A stretch of 64,000 nt of DNA from Xanthomonas sp. GPE 39 (GCF_000963005.1 NZ_JZHZ01000007.1:1331808-1395807), one strand, 5' to 3'. Shown: positions 49,575 through 59,417, counted from the stretch's first letter. Translations and numbers: made by a program. The notes: a model not told the origin generated them from the letters alone.

Positions 49575-50719
49575 CGACGGTCGGTATTCTGGGAGCAGGG
49601 CAGTTGGCTCGGATGCTGGCGATTGCTGGCGCGCCACTGGGCCTGCGCTTTGCCATGCTGGATACGGTGGCCGACGCTTGCGCCGGCCAGGTTGCGCCGC
49701 TGCAGGTTGGCGATTACCGCGATGCGACGGCGCTGGCCGCTTTCGCCGCCAAGGTGGATCTGGCGACCTTCGATTTCGAAAACGTGCCGGCCAGCAGCGC
49801 CGAGTGGCTGGCGGGGCAGGTGCCGGTCTTCCCCAGTCCGGACGCGTTGGCCGTGGCGCAGGACCGCTTGGCCGAGAAGACCTTGTTCCGCGAACTGGGC
49901 ATCCCGGTGCCCGCGTTTGCTCCGGTCGATACCCGCGAGGAGCTGGATGCGGCACTGGCTCTGGTCGGCACGCCGTGCATTCTCAAGACCCGCCGTCTTG
50001 GCTACGACGGCAAAGGTCAGTTCCGCATCGCCTCCGTGGCCGATGCCGATACGGCCTGGGCGGCGTTGGGCGCGCAGGCGTCGAGCGTCGGTTTGATCGC
50101 CGAGGCGTTCGTGCCGTTCCAGCGCGAGATCAGCGTGGTGGCGGTACGTGGTCGCGATGGCGAATTCCGCACCTGGCCGCTGACCGAGAATTGGCATGTC
50201 CAAGGTGTGCTGTCGGCCAGTCTGGCCCCGGCGCAGGCCGATGCCGCGTTGGAGCAGTCCGCTGTTGCGCATGCGCGGGCTTTGGCCGAGCGCTTGCAGT
50301 ACGTCGGCGTGTTCGCGCTGGAGTTGTTCTGCCGCGATGGGGTGTTGCTCGCCAACGAGATGGCACCGCGCGTGCACAACTCCGGCCACTGGACCATCGA
50401 AGGCGCCGAGACCTCGCAATTTGAGAACCATCTGCGCGCGGTGCTGGGCTTGCCGCTTGGGTCCACGCGCATGTGCGGCCATGCCTGCATGCTCAACTGG
50501 ATTGGTGCGATGCCCGATGCCGCGCCGGTGCTGGCCCAGCCCGGTGGGCATTGGCACGACTACGGCAAGGAGTCGCGCGAGGGCCGCAAGGTCGGCCATG
50601 CCACGCTACGTGAGGAGACGGCCGAGGCGCTCGCGCAGGCGCTGCAGACGGTCGGTGTGCAATTGCAACGTCAGGCGCAGGTCGCCCCGGTGATCGCTGC
50701 ACTGCGTGGGCAGCGCTGA
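49571..50719 (+). CDS. purK: 5-(carboxyamino)imidazole ribonucleotide synthase
   Basis: ATP-grasp enzyme making N5-CAIR from AIR, bicarbonate and ATP. 382 aa: N-terminal [24 protein letters not shown]-grasp core with [31 protein letters not shown], and the metal site in [18 protein letters not shown]. Pairs with purE. Confidence 0.96.
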   Translation: MTTVGILGAGQLARMLAIAGAPLGLRFAMLDTVADACAGQVAPLQVGDYRDATALAAFAAKVDLATFDFENVPASSAEWLAGQVPVFPSPDALAVAQDRLAEKTLFRELGIPVPAFAPVDTREELDAALALVGTPCILKTRRLGYDGKGQFRIASVADADTAWAALGAQASSVGLIAEAFVPFQREISVVAVRGRDGEFRTWPLTENWHVQGVLSASLAPAQADAALEQSAVAHARALAERLQYVGVFALELFCRDGVLLANEMAPRVHNSGHWTIEGAETSQFENHLRAVLGLPLGSTRMCGHACMLNWIGAMPDAAPVLAQPGGHWHDYGKESREGRKVGHATLREETAEALAQALQTVGVQLQRQAQVAPVIAALRGQR

Positions 50720-50766
50720 TGCAGCGGCATCGCTGTCGATGCGTGTCCCGGTGCAGTGATGCTTGT

Positions 50767-50799
50767 GCGATATCGGCGTGCCAGTACTGCCGACATCGC
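50767..50799. terminator. hairpin between convergent purK and sodB
   Basis: GCGATATCGGC (50767-50777) and GCCGACATCGC (50789-50799) pair over 11 bases with one mismatch, loop 11. It lies midway in the 90-base gap between convergent genes, suggesting a shared terminator, but no T-run is present on either side. Confidence 0.4.
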
Positions 50800-50809
50800 C
50801 GGTGCGATC

Positions 50810-51388
50810 TCAGCGCAGGTTGTTGGAGACAAATTCCCAGTTGACCAGCTTCCAAAATGCCTCCAGGTAGCGTGCGCGGTCGCCGGGGTAATCGATGACG
50901 TAGGCGTGTTCCCACATGTCGCAGGCCAGCAGCGGGACATCCTGGCCCGTCAACGGTGATACCCCATTAGCGGTGACGACCACGGCCAAGTTGTCGTCCG
51001 GGCGTTGCACCAGCCAGACCCAGCCCGAGCCGAACACGCTCAGCGCCATGCGGGTGAACTCGGCCTTGAAGCTGGCGATGTCGCCGAAGCGCTTGGTCAG
51101 CAGTTCGCCAAGCGCCCCACTGGGCTCGCCGCCGCCGCGCGGGCGCAGGCCGCGCCAGTAGAACGCATGATTCCAGACCTCGGCGGCCTCTTCGAACAGG
51201 CGACCCTGGGCGCGCCGCAGCAGATCCTCTAGCGGCAAATCCGCCAATTCGCTGCCGGCAATGCGTGCATTGAGCCGTTCCACCAGGTTGCGCTGGTGTT
51301 GGCCGTGATGATGCTCCAGTGTCGCCACCGAAAGATGCGGCGTCAGTGCGCTGTAGTCGTAGGGCAGCGGGGCGAGTTCGATGGCCAT
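50810..51388 (-). CDS. sodB: iron-type superoxide dismutase with altered second-sphere residues
   Basis: 192-aa SodB-fold protein. It aligns without gaps to E. coli FeSOD over the first 74 residues. The four metal ligands are present: His27 (LEHHHG), His74 (VWNHAFYW), and the Asp and His of CDMWEHAY. Two outer-sphere residues differ: the gateway Tyr (Tyr34 in mature E. coli numbering) is Leu35, and the Gln that hydrogen-bonds the metal-bound water (Gln69) is Glu70. Normal dismutase activity is therefore uncertain. Divergent from grxD, with which it shares a 130-base promoter region. Confidence 0.9.
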   Translation of the reverse strand: MAIELAPLPYDYSALTPHLSVATLEHHHGQHQRNLVERLNARIAGSELADLPLEDLLRRAQGRLFEEAAEVWNHAFYWRGLRPRGGGEPSGALGELLTKRFGDIASFKAEFTRMALSVFGSGWVWLVQRPDDNLAVVVTANGVSPLTGQDVPLLACDMWEHAYVIDYPGDRARYLEAFWKLVNWEFVSNNLR

Positions 51389-51517
51389 GGATCCTCGGTG
51401 GCAGGGTGCGCGTGTTTCGGTACGATCACGCGCAGGGCTTACACTATGCGGCGATGCGAAAGTCTAGTCGACCGTCGAGGTCGTTCTTTCGCCCCAGCAG
51501 CAGGAGGAGAACCCGCA

Positions 51518-51838
51518 ATGCAGGTGATGGAGCGCATCCAGGCCGATGTTGAACGGCATCCCATTGTGTTGTTCATGAAGGGGACGCCGCAGTATCCGAT
51601 GTGCGGTTTCTCCAGTCGTGCGTTGCAGGCGTTGCTGGTCGCCGGCGCCGACCGGTTGCATACGATCAACGTGCTCGATGAACCGGAAATCCGCGCCAAT
51701 CTGCCTCGGTATTCGAATTGGCCGACTTTCCCGCAGTTGTTCATCCATGGCGAATTGATTGGCGGTTGCGACATCACTCTGGAGTTGTTCGAGTCCGGTG
51801 AGTTGCAGCGCATTGTGACCGAGGCATACCTGTCGTGA
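51518..51838 (+). CDS. grxD: monothiol glutaredoxin Grx4
   Basis: 106-aa iron-sulfur cluster carrier. CGFS active site in PMCGFSSRALQ, the TPQYPMCGFS signature, and WPTFPQLFIHGELIGGCDI cover the GSH/cluster site. AGGAGG precedes ATG 51518. Overlaps the SDR gene and forms a three-gene run with marC. Confidence 0.95.
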   Translation: MQVMERIQADVERHPIVLFMKGTPQYPMCGFSSRALQALLVAGADRLHTINVLDEPEIRANLPRYSNWPTFPQLFIHGELIGGCDITLELFESGELQRIVTEAYLS

Positions 51839-52575
51839 TGCAGGCGGTGGTGCCGCAGGCCGGCGCGCTGGCCCAGCGGGTGGTATTGATTACCGGCGCG
51901 GCCGGTGGTCTGGGGAGCGCTGCGGCCCTGGCCTGCGCCCAGGCCGGGGCCGTCGTGGTCCTGCTTGGCCACAAGCCCGCACGGCTGAACCGGGTTTACG
52001 ATGCGGTTGCCGCAGTCGCCGCGGCACCGTTGCTGTATCCCTTGGACCTGCTCGGGGCCACGCCGCAGGACTATGCGACCCTGGCCGAACGCCTGCAGGC
52101 GGAGTTGGGGCGTCTGGATGGACTGCTGCATTGCGCGGCCGATTTCATCGGCCTCACGCCGTTCGAGCATGCCGATCCGGCGCACTTTGCGCGTGCCATT
52201 CACGTTGGGCTGACGGCTCCTGCCTGGTTGACCCAGGCCTGCCTGCCACTGCTGCGACAGGCACCGGATGCGGCCATCGTGTTCGCATTGGACGACCCGG
52301 CGCGTGTCGGCCAAGCCTACTGGGGCGGCTATGGCGCGGCCCAGTACGGACGTCGCGGTCTGCTGGCGAGCCTGCATGGTGAGCTGGCTGCCTCGCGCGT
52401 GCGTGTGGCTGGGTTGCAGCCTGGCCCGATGCGCACAGCGTTGCGCGCGCGCGCTTATACCCATCACGAAGACCTCGATGCGGTCGATCCGGCGCGTTAC
52501 GCTGCCGCTTGCGTGGATTTGCTGTCCCCTGCCGGTGCAGTGCACTGCGGCACCATCTGGACTCCTGCGGTATGA
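51835..52575 (+). CDS. YciK-like short-chain dehydrogenase/reductase with degenerate active site
   Basis: 246-aa Rossmann protein resembling E. coli YciK. The nucleotide-binding ITGAAGGLGSAAAL motif is intact, but catalytic positions are not: the NAG region reads CAAD, the Asn of the tetrad is His (AIHVGL), the Ser strand reads FALDD, and YxxxK reads YGAAQ, so Lys is Gln. Only Tyr remains. It may bind nucleotide without catalysis. GTG 51835 and ATG 51838 are possible starts, both overlapping the grxD stop; marC overlaps its end. Confidence 0.83.
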   Translation: MMQAVVPQAGALAQRVVLITGAAGGLGSAAALACAQAGAVVVLLGHKPARLNRVYDAVAAVAAAPLLYPLDLLGATPQDYATLAERLQAELGRLDGLLHCAADFIGLTPFEHADPAHFARAIHVGLTAPAWLTQACLPLLRQAPDAAIVFALDDPARVGQAYWGGYGAAQYGRRGLLASLHGELAASRVRVAGLQPGPMRTALRARAYTHHEDLDAVDPARYAAACVDLLSPAGAVHCGTIWTPAV

Positions 52576-53171
52576 CCATTCTCTCGGCGGCACTGCTGTT
52601 ATTTCTGATCCTTGATCCGCTGGGCAACATCCCAGTGTTCCTCAGCGTGCTCAAGCCGTTGTCGAGCAAGCGCCAGCGTGTGGTGCTGGCGCGCGAGTTG
52701 CTGATCGCCTTGATGGTGCTGATGGGGTTTCTGTGGGGTGGCAAGTACGCCCTGGAAGTGATGCATCTGCGCCGAGAGTCGGTGGCGATCGCCGGTGGCA
52801 TCGTCTTGTTTTTGATCGGCATTCGCATGGTCTTCCCGCGTCCGGAAGGGTTGCTGGGCGAGCTTCCCGATGGGGAACCTTTCATCGTGCCGTTGGCGAT
52901 TCCGTTGATCGCCGGCCCGTCGGGCATGGCGGCGGTGATGCTGATGGGCAGCAAGGAACCGACGCGCCTGGACGAATGGAGCCTGGCGTTGGTGTTGGCC
53001 TGGCTGGCGACTTCAGCGCTGCTGTTTTCCGCCACCCTGTTGTACAAGTTGCTGGGGATGCGCGTGTTGACCGCGGTCGAACGGTTGATGGGGATGTTGC
53101 TGGTGGCGATCTCGGTGCAGATGTTCCTGGATGGCATCAGTACCTATCTGAAATCGCCGCTTGTGGGTTGA
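52572..53171 (+). CDS. MarC-family integral membrane protein
   Basis: 199-aa inner-membrane protein with six predicted helices and the family start LLLFLILDPLGNIPVFLSVLKPLS, plus PLAIPLIAGPSGMAAVM. Function of MarC proteins is unknown, and an early link to antibiotic resistance was not upheld. ATG 52572 overlaps the SDR stop; a longer frame inside the SDR gene was not used. Confidence 0.87.
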   Translation: MTILSAALLLFLILDPLGNIPVFLSVLKPLSSKRQRVVLARELLIALMVLMGFLWGGKYALEVMHLRRESVAIAGGIVLFLIGIRMVFPRPEGLLGELPDGEPFIVPLAIPLIAGPSGMAAVMLMGSKEPTRLDEWSLALVLAWLATSALLFSATLLYKLLGMRVLTAVERLMGMLLVAISVQMFLDGISTYLKSPLVG

Positions 53172-53565
53172 TCTCTCTCTCCGTATCCCGCATCCCGTCT
53201 TAGCGCCGTGCGCTTGCCCGAGTGATAGGCGGCAAGAGCGTGCGTCAGGCACCCGCCACGACGGCTGCGGCGGGCCACGCGTAGAGCCGTATTGGTGTTT
53301 GGCCCATGCGCGGCCCTGTGCGGCCACCGGCGCATTGCCTACCGACGTCAGCGAATAGCCAAATAAATGGCGGATACGCCCTTTTCATGTCCGTTCGTAT
53401 GGAATTGTCGTGGTTCTGCAACACGCTTCTCGTATAATGTTAATTTAAAGTTAAACCTTGCGGGGGCAGCAAGGGATAACGCCTCTTCACTACTCCGCTT
53501 GCCGTGCGCCCGCACCAGCACGGCGTGCTATGCGCATTTCGTCAAATTCCATTGAGGCTATTGCA
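53172..53565. other. intergenic region upstream of the TonB receptor
   Basis: About 390 bases. A perfect -10 TATAAT is at 53433-53438, about 130 bases before the receptor ATG; no good -35 at 16-18 bases was found. It is followed by AT-rich TTAATTTAAAGTTAA. A GAGG Shine-Dalgarno lies 8 bases before the ATG. Nothing else coding was found. Confidence 0.6.
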
Positions 53566-56500
53566 ATGATTCAACCCCGTCTGCGGATGTCCAAGCTCAC
53601 TGTGGGCTTGGTCGCAGTTCTCTCTGCTGCGCCCGTATTCGCCCAGAGCACCTCCGCCAGTGTCGGTGGCTTGGTGACCCATGGTGGCCAGCCGGTCGCC
53701 GGTGCCGAGGTGACGATCACTCATGTCGAGTCGGGCACGGTCAGTCGGGCGGCCACCGATGCCAGCGGTCGCTACAATGCGCGTGGCCTGCGCGTTGGCG
53801 GCCCGTACACCATCACCATCACCAAGCCGGGCGAGGGCACCAAGACGGAAGATGGCCTGTACCTGGGCGTCAACCAGACCGCCAGCATCAATGCCGAGTT
53901 GACCGGCGATATGGCGGCGCCGACCACGCTGGAGACGGTCAACGCCGTCGCCGTGGCGAGTGGCTCGGAAATGTTCAGCGCCACCAAGATGGGTGCCGGG
54001 ACCAACGTCGGTCGCGAGCAGATCGAGGCGCTGCCGTCGATCAATGGCAACATCCAGGACTACATGCGTCTGGACCCGCGAGTGGCCTTCGTCGATCGCG
54101 CCTCCGGTACGATCAGTGCCGGTGGCCTGAACCCGCGCTACAACTCGATCAATATCGATGGCGTCTCGGCGAGCGACACGTTCGGCCTGGAAGGCAACAA
54201 TATGACCACCCGGCGTCAGCCGGTGTCGATGGAGGCCATCGAAGCCATCGACGTCAACGTGTCCAACTATGACGTCAGTATTGCCAGTGCGGCCGGCGCC
54301 ACCGTCAATGCGGTGACCAAGTCCGGCACCAACGAGTTCCATGGTTCGCTCTACGGCTCCATGCGCGATGGCGACTGGTTCGGTAGAAATCCCGATGGCA
54401 GCAAGTTCAATGGTTTCAATAAAGAGGCCACCTACGGTGCGACCTTCGGTGGTCCGATCGTCAAGGACAAATTGTTTTTCTTTGCCAACTACGAGAAGTT
54501 CAAACAGGACGCGCCGGGCATCGATCTGGGTAGCACCGCATTGGGCAATGCCAACGCCAATTACGGCATGGCCGATGTGACCCGCGCGCAGCAGATCGCT
54601 AGAAATTATGGCTTCGACGCCGGTAGTTTGAACAGCAACGGCAACACAGACCTGAAGGAATACGCACTCAAGCTGGACTGGAACATCAGCGACAACCATC
54701 GCGCCAGTTTCCGTTACAGCAAGCTGGACCAGAGCAAGCTGCGCATCAACGGCGCTGGTAATCTCGGTGAGGCATCGCTGAGTTCTTACTGGTACCAGCA
54801 CAACAAGAATGTCGAGAGTTACGTCGGTCAGTTGTTCAGCGATTGGTCGGAGAATTTCTCCACCGAGTTCAAGGTGTCTTACCGCGATTATTCCGCGATC
54901 CGTGTGGTCCCGACCGACGCGCCGAGCATCGCCGTGTACTTCGCTGGTTCGGTCGCCAACCCGACCGGCGACGTGCTGTATCTGGGGACAGAGACCAATT
55001 CGCAGGGCAATATCCTCACTACCAAGACCTGGAACTACTACGGTGCGGGTACGCTGACCCTGGATAACCACACCCTGAAGTTCGGCGTCGATGACAGCAC
55101 CAACGACATCTACGACCTGTACGGTCGCAATACCTGGGGCGTGTACAGCTTCTTCGGTCTGGACAATTTCGCCAGTGGCCGATGGAGTTCCTACAAGCTC
55201 AACCAGGAGCGGACACCGGGTTCGATCGCGGCCCGCTACACCAACACCAACCTCGGCCTGTTCGTGCAGGACACTTGGTACGTCAACAGCAACCTGACCC
55301 TGACCCTGGGCCTGCGTGGCGACCGTCCAAGCGTCAGCCCGGATCCGGCCTACAACGCGGGTGCACAGGCGGCATTTGGCTATGACAACAGCAAGATATT
55401 CAGCAGCAGCTTCCTGATCCAGCCGCGTGTGGGCTTCAACTACACCTTCGACACCGAGCGCCCGACCCAGCTACGTGGCGGCGCAGGCCTGTTCCAGGGC
55501 GATGCGCCGGAGGTATGGATCGCCAACAGTTATTCCAACACCGGTTTCAATTACAACGCCTACAGCTTCACCACCTACGATCCGCGCCTGCCGTTCAGCG
55601 CCAATAAGAACACCCAGCCGGTTCCCACCACGCCGGGTTCGGCCACCCAGGGCGTGAGCTTCGTCGGCAAGGACTTCAAATTGCCATCGCTGTACAAGGC
55701 CAACCTGGCGCTGGACCACGAATTGCCGTGGGAGGGCATCGTGGCGTCGGCCGAAGTGCTGGTGACCAAGGTCAAGCAGGGCCTGTACTACAAGAGCTTG
55801 AATATCGGACCCATCGCCGCCCCGGGTCAGGACCCGAGTCCGGCCTACTACGGTCCGGATGGCCGCGCGCTGTATTGGAATCCGTCGCAGACCGGCCGTC
55901 CGTGGGCCGCTGGCAATAATCGCTTCGGCCGCAACGCTGGCTACAGCGATGTGTATCTGATCGACAACACCGACAAGGGCAAGACGCAGCAGTTGACCTT
56001 GTCGCTGTCCAAGCCGTTCGGCGAAGGCGGCGATTGGTCCTGGAGCTTGGCATATACCTACACCCACGCGACTGAAGTCGGCTCGCTGACCAGCTCCACC
56101 GCCAGCTCGGGTTGGGGCAACCAGTACGCGTTCAACGCCAACTCCGAAACCGAAAACAATTCGCGTTACGCGATCAAGGACCGCATTTCCGGCTCGTTGG
56201 ACTGGAAGCATATGTTCTTCCGCGATTACGAAACGCGTGTCGGTCTGGTGTACGAAGGCCGTAGTGGCCGTCCTTACAGCTATGTGTTCAACGGCGATGC
56301 CAACGGCGACGGTCGTTCGACCAACGACCTGTTCTACGTGCCGAAGGGGCCGGGCGACGTGCTGTTTGGTACGCTCAGCAATAACGGCACGTTCACCGCC
56401 AATCCGGCGATGCAAAAACAGTTCTTCGACTGGCTGGCGCAGAACCCGCAGTTGGCTAAGTACGCTGGTAGTTACGCCCCGGCCAATGGTTTCCGTTCCG

Positions 56501-56808
56501 CCTGGATCAACACGTTCGACGTGCGTATCAGTCAGCAGTTGCCTGGCCTGTTCAAGGGCCACAAGTCCGAGCTGTGGCTGGACATCCAGAACGTGGGCAA
56601 TTTGCTGAACAAGAAGTGGGGCCGGATCTACGATTATGGCTTCTATGCCGATGCCCGAGGTGCCAACCTGCAGGGGATCTACAAAGGTAAGTACGTGTAC
56701 AACACCCTGTACACCGATCAGCCGACGGCCGCCAATGCCGACGCCGATGGGTTCAACACCGGTGTGTCGCAATGGTCGCTGCAGTTGGGTTTCCGCTATC
56801 AGTTCTGA
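53566..56808 (+). CDS. Oar-like TonB-dependent outer-membrane receptor
   Basis: 1080-aa outer-membrane protein. Signal peptide to about 28 (PVFAQS); a carboxypeptidase-regulatory-like beta domain about 30-110 (VGGLVTHGGQPVAGAEVTITH); a plug-like domain about 125-260; then a large barrel, ending in Phe (LQLGFRYQF), as expected for barrel insertion. This N-terminal Ig-like domain defines the Oar subgroup. No substrate can be assigned. ATG 53566 is favoured by GAGG; the frame extends 36 codons upstream. A strong terminator follows. Confidence 0.9.
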   Translation: MIQPRLRMSKLTVGLVAVLSAAPVFAQSTSASVGGLVTHGGQPVAGAEVTITHVESGTVSRAATDASGRYNARGLRVGGPYTITITKPGEGTKTEDGLYLGVNQTASINAELTGDMAAPTTLETVNAVAVASGSEMFSATKMGAGTNVGREQIEALPSINGNIQDYMRLDPRVAFVDRASGTISAGGLNPRYNSINIDGVSASDTFGLEGNNMTTRRQPVSMEAIEAIDVNVSNYDVSIASAAGATVNAVTKSGTNEFHGSLYGSMRDGDWFGRNPDGSKFNGFNKEATYGATFGGPIVKDKLFFFANYEKFKQDAPGIDLGSTALGNANANYGMADVTRAQQIARNYGFDAGSLNSNGNTDLKEYALKLDWNISDNHRASFRYSKLDQSKLRINGAGNLGEASLSSYWYQHNKNVESYVGQLFSDWSENFSTEFKVSYRDYSAIRVVPTDAPSIAVYFAGSVANPTGDVLYLGTETNSQGNILTTKTWNYYGAGTLTLDNHTLKFGVDDSTNDIYDLYGRNTWGVYSFFGLDNFASGRWSSYKLNQERTPGSIAARYTNTNLGLFVQDTWYVNSNLTLTLGLRGDRPSVSPDPAYNAGAQAAFGYDNSKIFSSSFLIQPRVGFNYTFDTERPTQLRGGAGLFQGDAPEVWIANSYSNTGFNYNAYSFTTYDPRLPFSANKNTQPVPTTPGSATQGVSFVGKDFKLPSLYKANLALDHELPWEGIVASAEVLVTKVKQGLYYKSLNIGPIAAPGQDPSPAYYGPDGRALYWNPSQTGRPWAAGNNRFGRNAGYSDVYLIDNTDKGKTQQLTLSLSKPFGEGGDWSWSLAYTYTHATEVGSLTSSTASSGWGNQYAFNANSETENNSRYAIKDRISGSLDWKHMFFRDYETRVGLVYEGRSGRPYSYVFNGDANGDGRSTNDLFYVPKGPGDVLFGTLSNNGTFTANPAMQKQFFDWLAQNPQLAKYAGSYAPANGFRSAWINTFDVRISQQLPGLFKGHKSELWLDIQNVGNLLNKKWGRIYDYGFYADARGANLQGIYKGKYVYNTLYTDQPTAANADADGFNTGVSQWSLQLGFRYQF

Positions 56809-56832
56809 TCGCGGCGCAAGCTGAAGCGCGGG

Positions 56833-56866
56833 AAACGGCCGGGGTGACTTGGCCGTTTTCTTTTTG
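56833..56866 (+). terminator. intrinsic terminator after the TonB receptor
   Basis: AAACGGCC (56833-56840) and GGCCGTTT (56851-56858) make an 8-bp stem with a 10-base loop, followed by TCTTTTTG. It is the one clear classical intrinsic terminator seen in the window, 25 bases after the receptor stop. Confidence 0.88.
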
Positions 56867-56918
56867 TGTGGGCTGACGTTAAAGTCGCCCGTTCACCACA
56901 AACGACACGACATCCGAT

Positions 56919-58307
56919 ATGACGACCAGCAATACGGCGGCGCATACGCTGCCGGTAGTGGATGCGCGGATCTACCCGCGCGGCGGCCTGGACATTCTCT
57001 CGCGTGTGGAAGTGGCGCGCTTGCGCGATGCTTCCAGCGGCGGCCTGCACGAACTGTTGCGGCGTTGCGCGTTGGCGGTGCTGACCAGCGGTAGCGCTTC
57101 CGACGATCCCGGTGCCGCTGGCGATCTGTATCCGGATTTCGATATCCAGGTGCTGCAACGCGACCGTGGCGTGCGTATCGACCTGTTCAACGCCCCGGCA
57201 ATGGCCTTCGTGGATGGCGAGATCATCAACGGCGTGGCCGAACTGTTGTTCGCCGTGGTTCGTGATTTGGCTTACATGTCTATCGAACTCGGTCCGGAAT
57301 CGGCGTTCGACCTGCAATCCAGTGCAGGTATCACCAACGCGGTGTTCGGGCAGTTGCGTAACGCGCGCATTCTGCAGCCTGACGACCCGAAACTGGTGGT
57401 GTGCTGGGGCGGGCATTCGATTTCGCGCGAGGAATATCTGTACACCAAGCAAGTTGGCTACGAGCTGGGCCTGCGCGGGCTGGATATCTGCACTGGTTGC
57501 GGCCCGGGTGCGATGAAGGGGCCGATGAAGGGCGCCACCATCGCCCATGCGAAGCAACGCAAGCACGACAACCGCTACATCGGCCTCACTGAGCCGGGCA
57601 TTATCGCTGCCGAATCGCCGAACCCGATCGTCAATCATCTGGTGATCCTGCCGGACATCGAGAAGCGTCTGGAGGCCTTCGTTCGCATCGGTCACGGCAT
57701 CATCGTGTTTCCCGGTGGTGTTGGCACCGCCGAGGAGATCCTGTACCTGCTCGGGATCTTGATGCGCGAGGAAAACCATGGTTTGCCATTCCCACTGATC
57801 CTGACCGGCCCGGCCATCGCAGCGCCGTACTTCGCGCAGATCGACCGGTTTCTACGTCTGACCCTGGGCGAGGCCGCCACCTCCCGCTACGAGATCGTGG
57901 TCGGTGATCCGGTGACGGTGGCGCGGAAGATGGCCGCTGGTATCCAGCAGGTCCGCGCGCACCGTAAGGAGCACAAGGACGCGTATTACTTCAACTGGTC
58001 GTTGCATATTCCACTGGAGTATCAGCGTCCGTTCGAGCCGACGCACGCGGCAATGGCGGCCCTCGATCTGCACCATGGCCGGCCGCCGCATGTGCTGGCG
58101 GCGGATTTGCGCCGCGCGTTTTCTGGCATCGTCGCCGGCAACGTCAAGCAAGACGGTGTCCGTCGCATCGAACAACATGGTCCGTTCGAAATTCATGGCG
58201 ATGCGGACATGATGCAGGCGTTGGACGCGCTGCTGCGTGCGTTCGTCGAGCAGCGCCGGATGAAGATCTCCGGGGAATACCAGCCTTGCTACCGGGTCAT
58301 GACCTGA
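56919..58307 (+). CDS. ppnN: LOG-family nucleotide 5'-monophosphate nucleosidase with DUF3412
   Basis: 462 aa, matching PpnN/YgdH, which splits purine and pyrimidine monophosphates into base and ribose 5-phosphate and responds to (p)ppGpp in E. coli. N-terminal DUF4478-like part, central LOG domain with GGHSISREEYLY, CTGCGPGAMKGPMKG and PGGVGTAEEI, C-terminal DUF3412. No strong Shine-Dalgarno. Overlaps the convergent kinase gene end by 11 bases. Confidence 0.92.
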   Translation: MTTSNTAAHTLPVVDARIYPRGGLDILSRVEVARLRDASSGGLHELLRRCALAVLTSGSASDDPGAAGDLYPDFDIQVLQRDRGVRIDLFNAPAMAFVDGEIINGVAELLFAVVRDLAYMSIELGPESAFDLQSSAGITNAVFGQLRNARILQPDDPKLVVCWGGHSISREEYLYTKQVGYELGLRGLDICTGCGPGAMKGPMKGATIAHAKQRKHDNRYIGLTEPGIIAAESPNPIVNHLVILPDIEKRLEAFVRIGHGIIVFPGGVGTAEEILYLLGILMREENHGLPFPLILTGPAIAAPYFAQIDRFLRLTLGEAATSRYEIVVGDPVTVARKMAAGIQQVRAHRKEHKDAYYFNWSLHIPLEYQRPFEPTHAAMAALDLHHGRPPHVLAADLRRAFSGIVAGNVKQDGVRRIEQHGPFEIHGDADMMQALDALLRAFVEQRRMKISGEYQPCYRVMT

Positions 58308-59334
58308 GCGCGATGTGGATCGTGGCGACGAAGCTGTCGCCATCGCTGGTGGTGCGTAGCGAGGCGCCTTGCATACTCTCTAGCCGGGTACGCAAGGCCG
58401 ATAGGCCAACGCGGTGGCCGCGCTGGAGATGCGGCGCCGCGCCGCTGGGGGGCAGGGCATTGCGGATGTTGATTTCAAGCGCGTCGCTGCGTTCGTCGAT
58501 GGCGATACCGATTTCGCCGCCCTCTGCGGTGCATTCGATGCCGTGGTGAACCGCGTTCTCCAGTAGCGGTTGCAGCGACAATCGCGGAATCCGTATCGGC
58601 GCAATGGCGTCGGGCAGGGTCCAGTGCACACGCAGGCGCGGGCCGAAACGGATGGCTTCGATATCCAGGTAACGCTTGGCTAGATCGATTTCGTCTTGCA
58701 GGTCGACCAGATCTGGGCGCGCCAGCGCGGCGCGGAACAGGTCCGACAAATCCATCAGCAGTTGTTCCACCCGTTGGGGTTGCCGATGCACCAGCATCAC
58801 CGCGGTGTTGAGTGTGTTGAACAGAAAGTGCGGCTGGACTCGCGCGGTGAGCGCGTCGATCTCGGCTTGCTTGGCGCGTTCCACCAACTGTTTGATGCGC
58901 ACATGATTGTGCAACGCGGCCATGCCGAGCAGGCCGATCAGCAGCGCGATGCCCGATAGCTGCAGCGATAGGGTCAGCCATGACCCGGTAGGCAGTTGCC
59001 AATAATCGCCCAAGGTGGACAGGACCAGGCCGCTGATGAGCCAGGTCAACACCTGCATCAGGCACAGCGTTGAGGTGGTGATCGCCAAAAATCCGCGCGT
59101 TGCCAGGATTCGGCGCAGCAGCAGCAGACTGGCCAGGGTGAGCAGCGCGATCCACTGGATGCCAAGCGACGCCAGGCCGAAATACACCCAGCGATTGCTG
59201 GCCGTGCTTGTGCCTGGGAACGGCGTCAGAGCCAGAATGGCCGCAATACACTCGCCGGCCATCACGATCCAGATCAAGGTGGACGGCTGCTTGAGGACCT
59301 GCAACTGATCGTTGGAATAGGCGGAGGCGGGCAT
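58297..59334 (-). CDS. LytS/AlgZ(FimS)-type membrane histidine kinase
   Basis: 345 aa, His_kinase (LytS) family. About four N-terminal membrane helices (18-140), then the H-box RVQPHFLFNTLNTAV near 180 and the N-box LLENAVHHGIE, and a G-box (HRVGLSALRTRLE). The LytS-type H-box and four-helix sensor fit AlgZ/FimS. GTG 59364 upstream is an alternative start. No response-regulator gene is adjacent. Divergent from the minor-pilin operon, which AlgR/FimS controls in Pseudomonas; here that link is inferred. Confidence 0.8.
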   Translation of the reverse strand: MPASAYSNDQLQVLKQPSTLIWIVMAGECIAAILALTPFPGTSTASNRWVYFGLASLGIQWIALLTLASLLLLRRILATRGFLAITTSTLCLMQVLTWLISGLVLSTLGDYWQLPTGSWLTLSLQLSGIALLIGLLGMAALHNHVRIKQLVERAKQAEIDALTARVQPHFLFNTLNTAVMLVHRQPQRVEQLLMDLSDLFRAALARPDLVDLQDEIDLAKRYLDIEAIRFGPRLRVHWTLPDAIAPIRIPRLSLQPLLENAVHHGIECTAEGGEIGIAIDERSDALEINIRNALPPSGAAPHLQRGHRVGLSALRTRLESMQGASLRTTSDGDSFVATIHIALRS

Positions 59335-59417
59335 CGTGGGGTGGCGGGATGAGAACTGAGGCACATCATGCCGACTGGCGTTGCCTGGCGCACGGGCCGT
59401 CTACCCATGGATTCCTG

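Noticed and set aside
53542-55071. 509-aa minus-strand open frame within the TonB receptor
   Set aside because: Shadow of the receptor gene in the opposite strand; low-complexity composition and no ribosome binding site.
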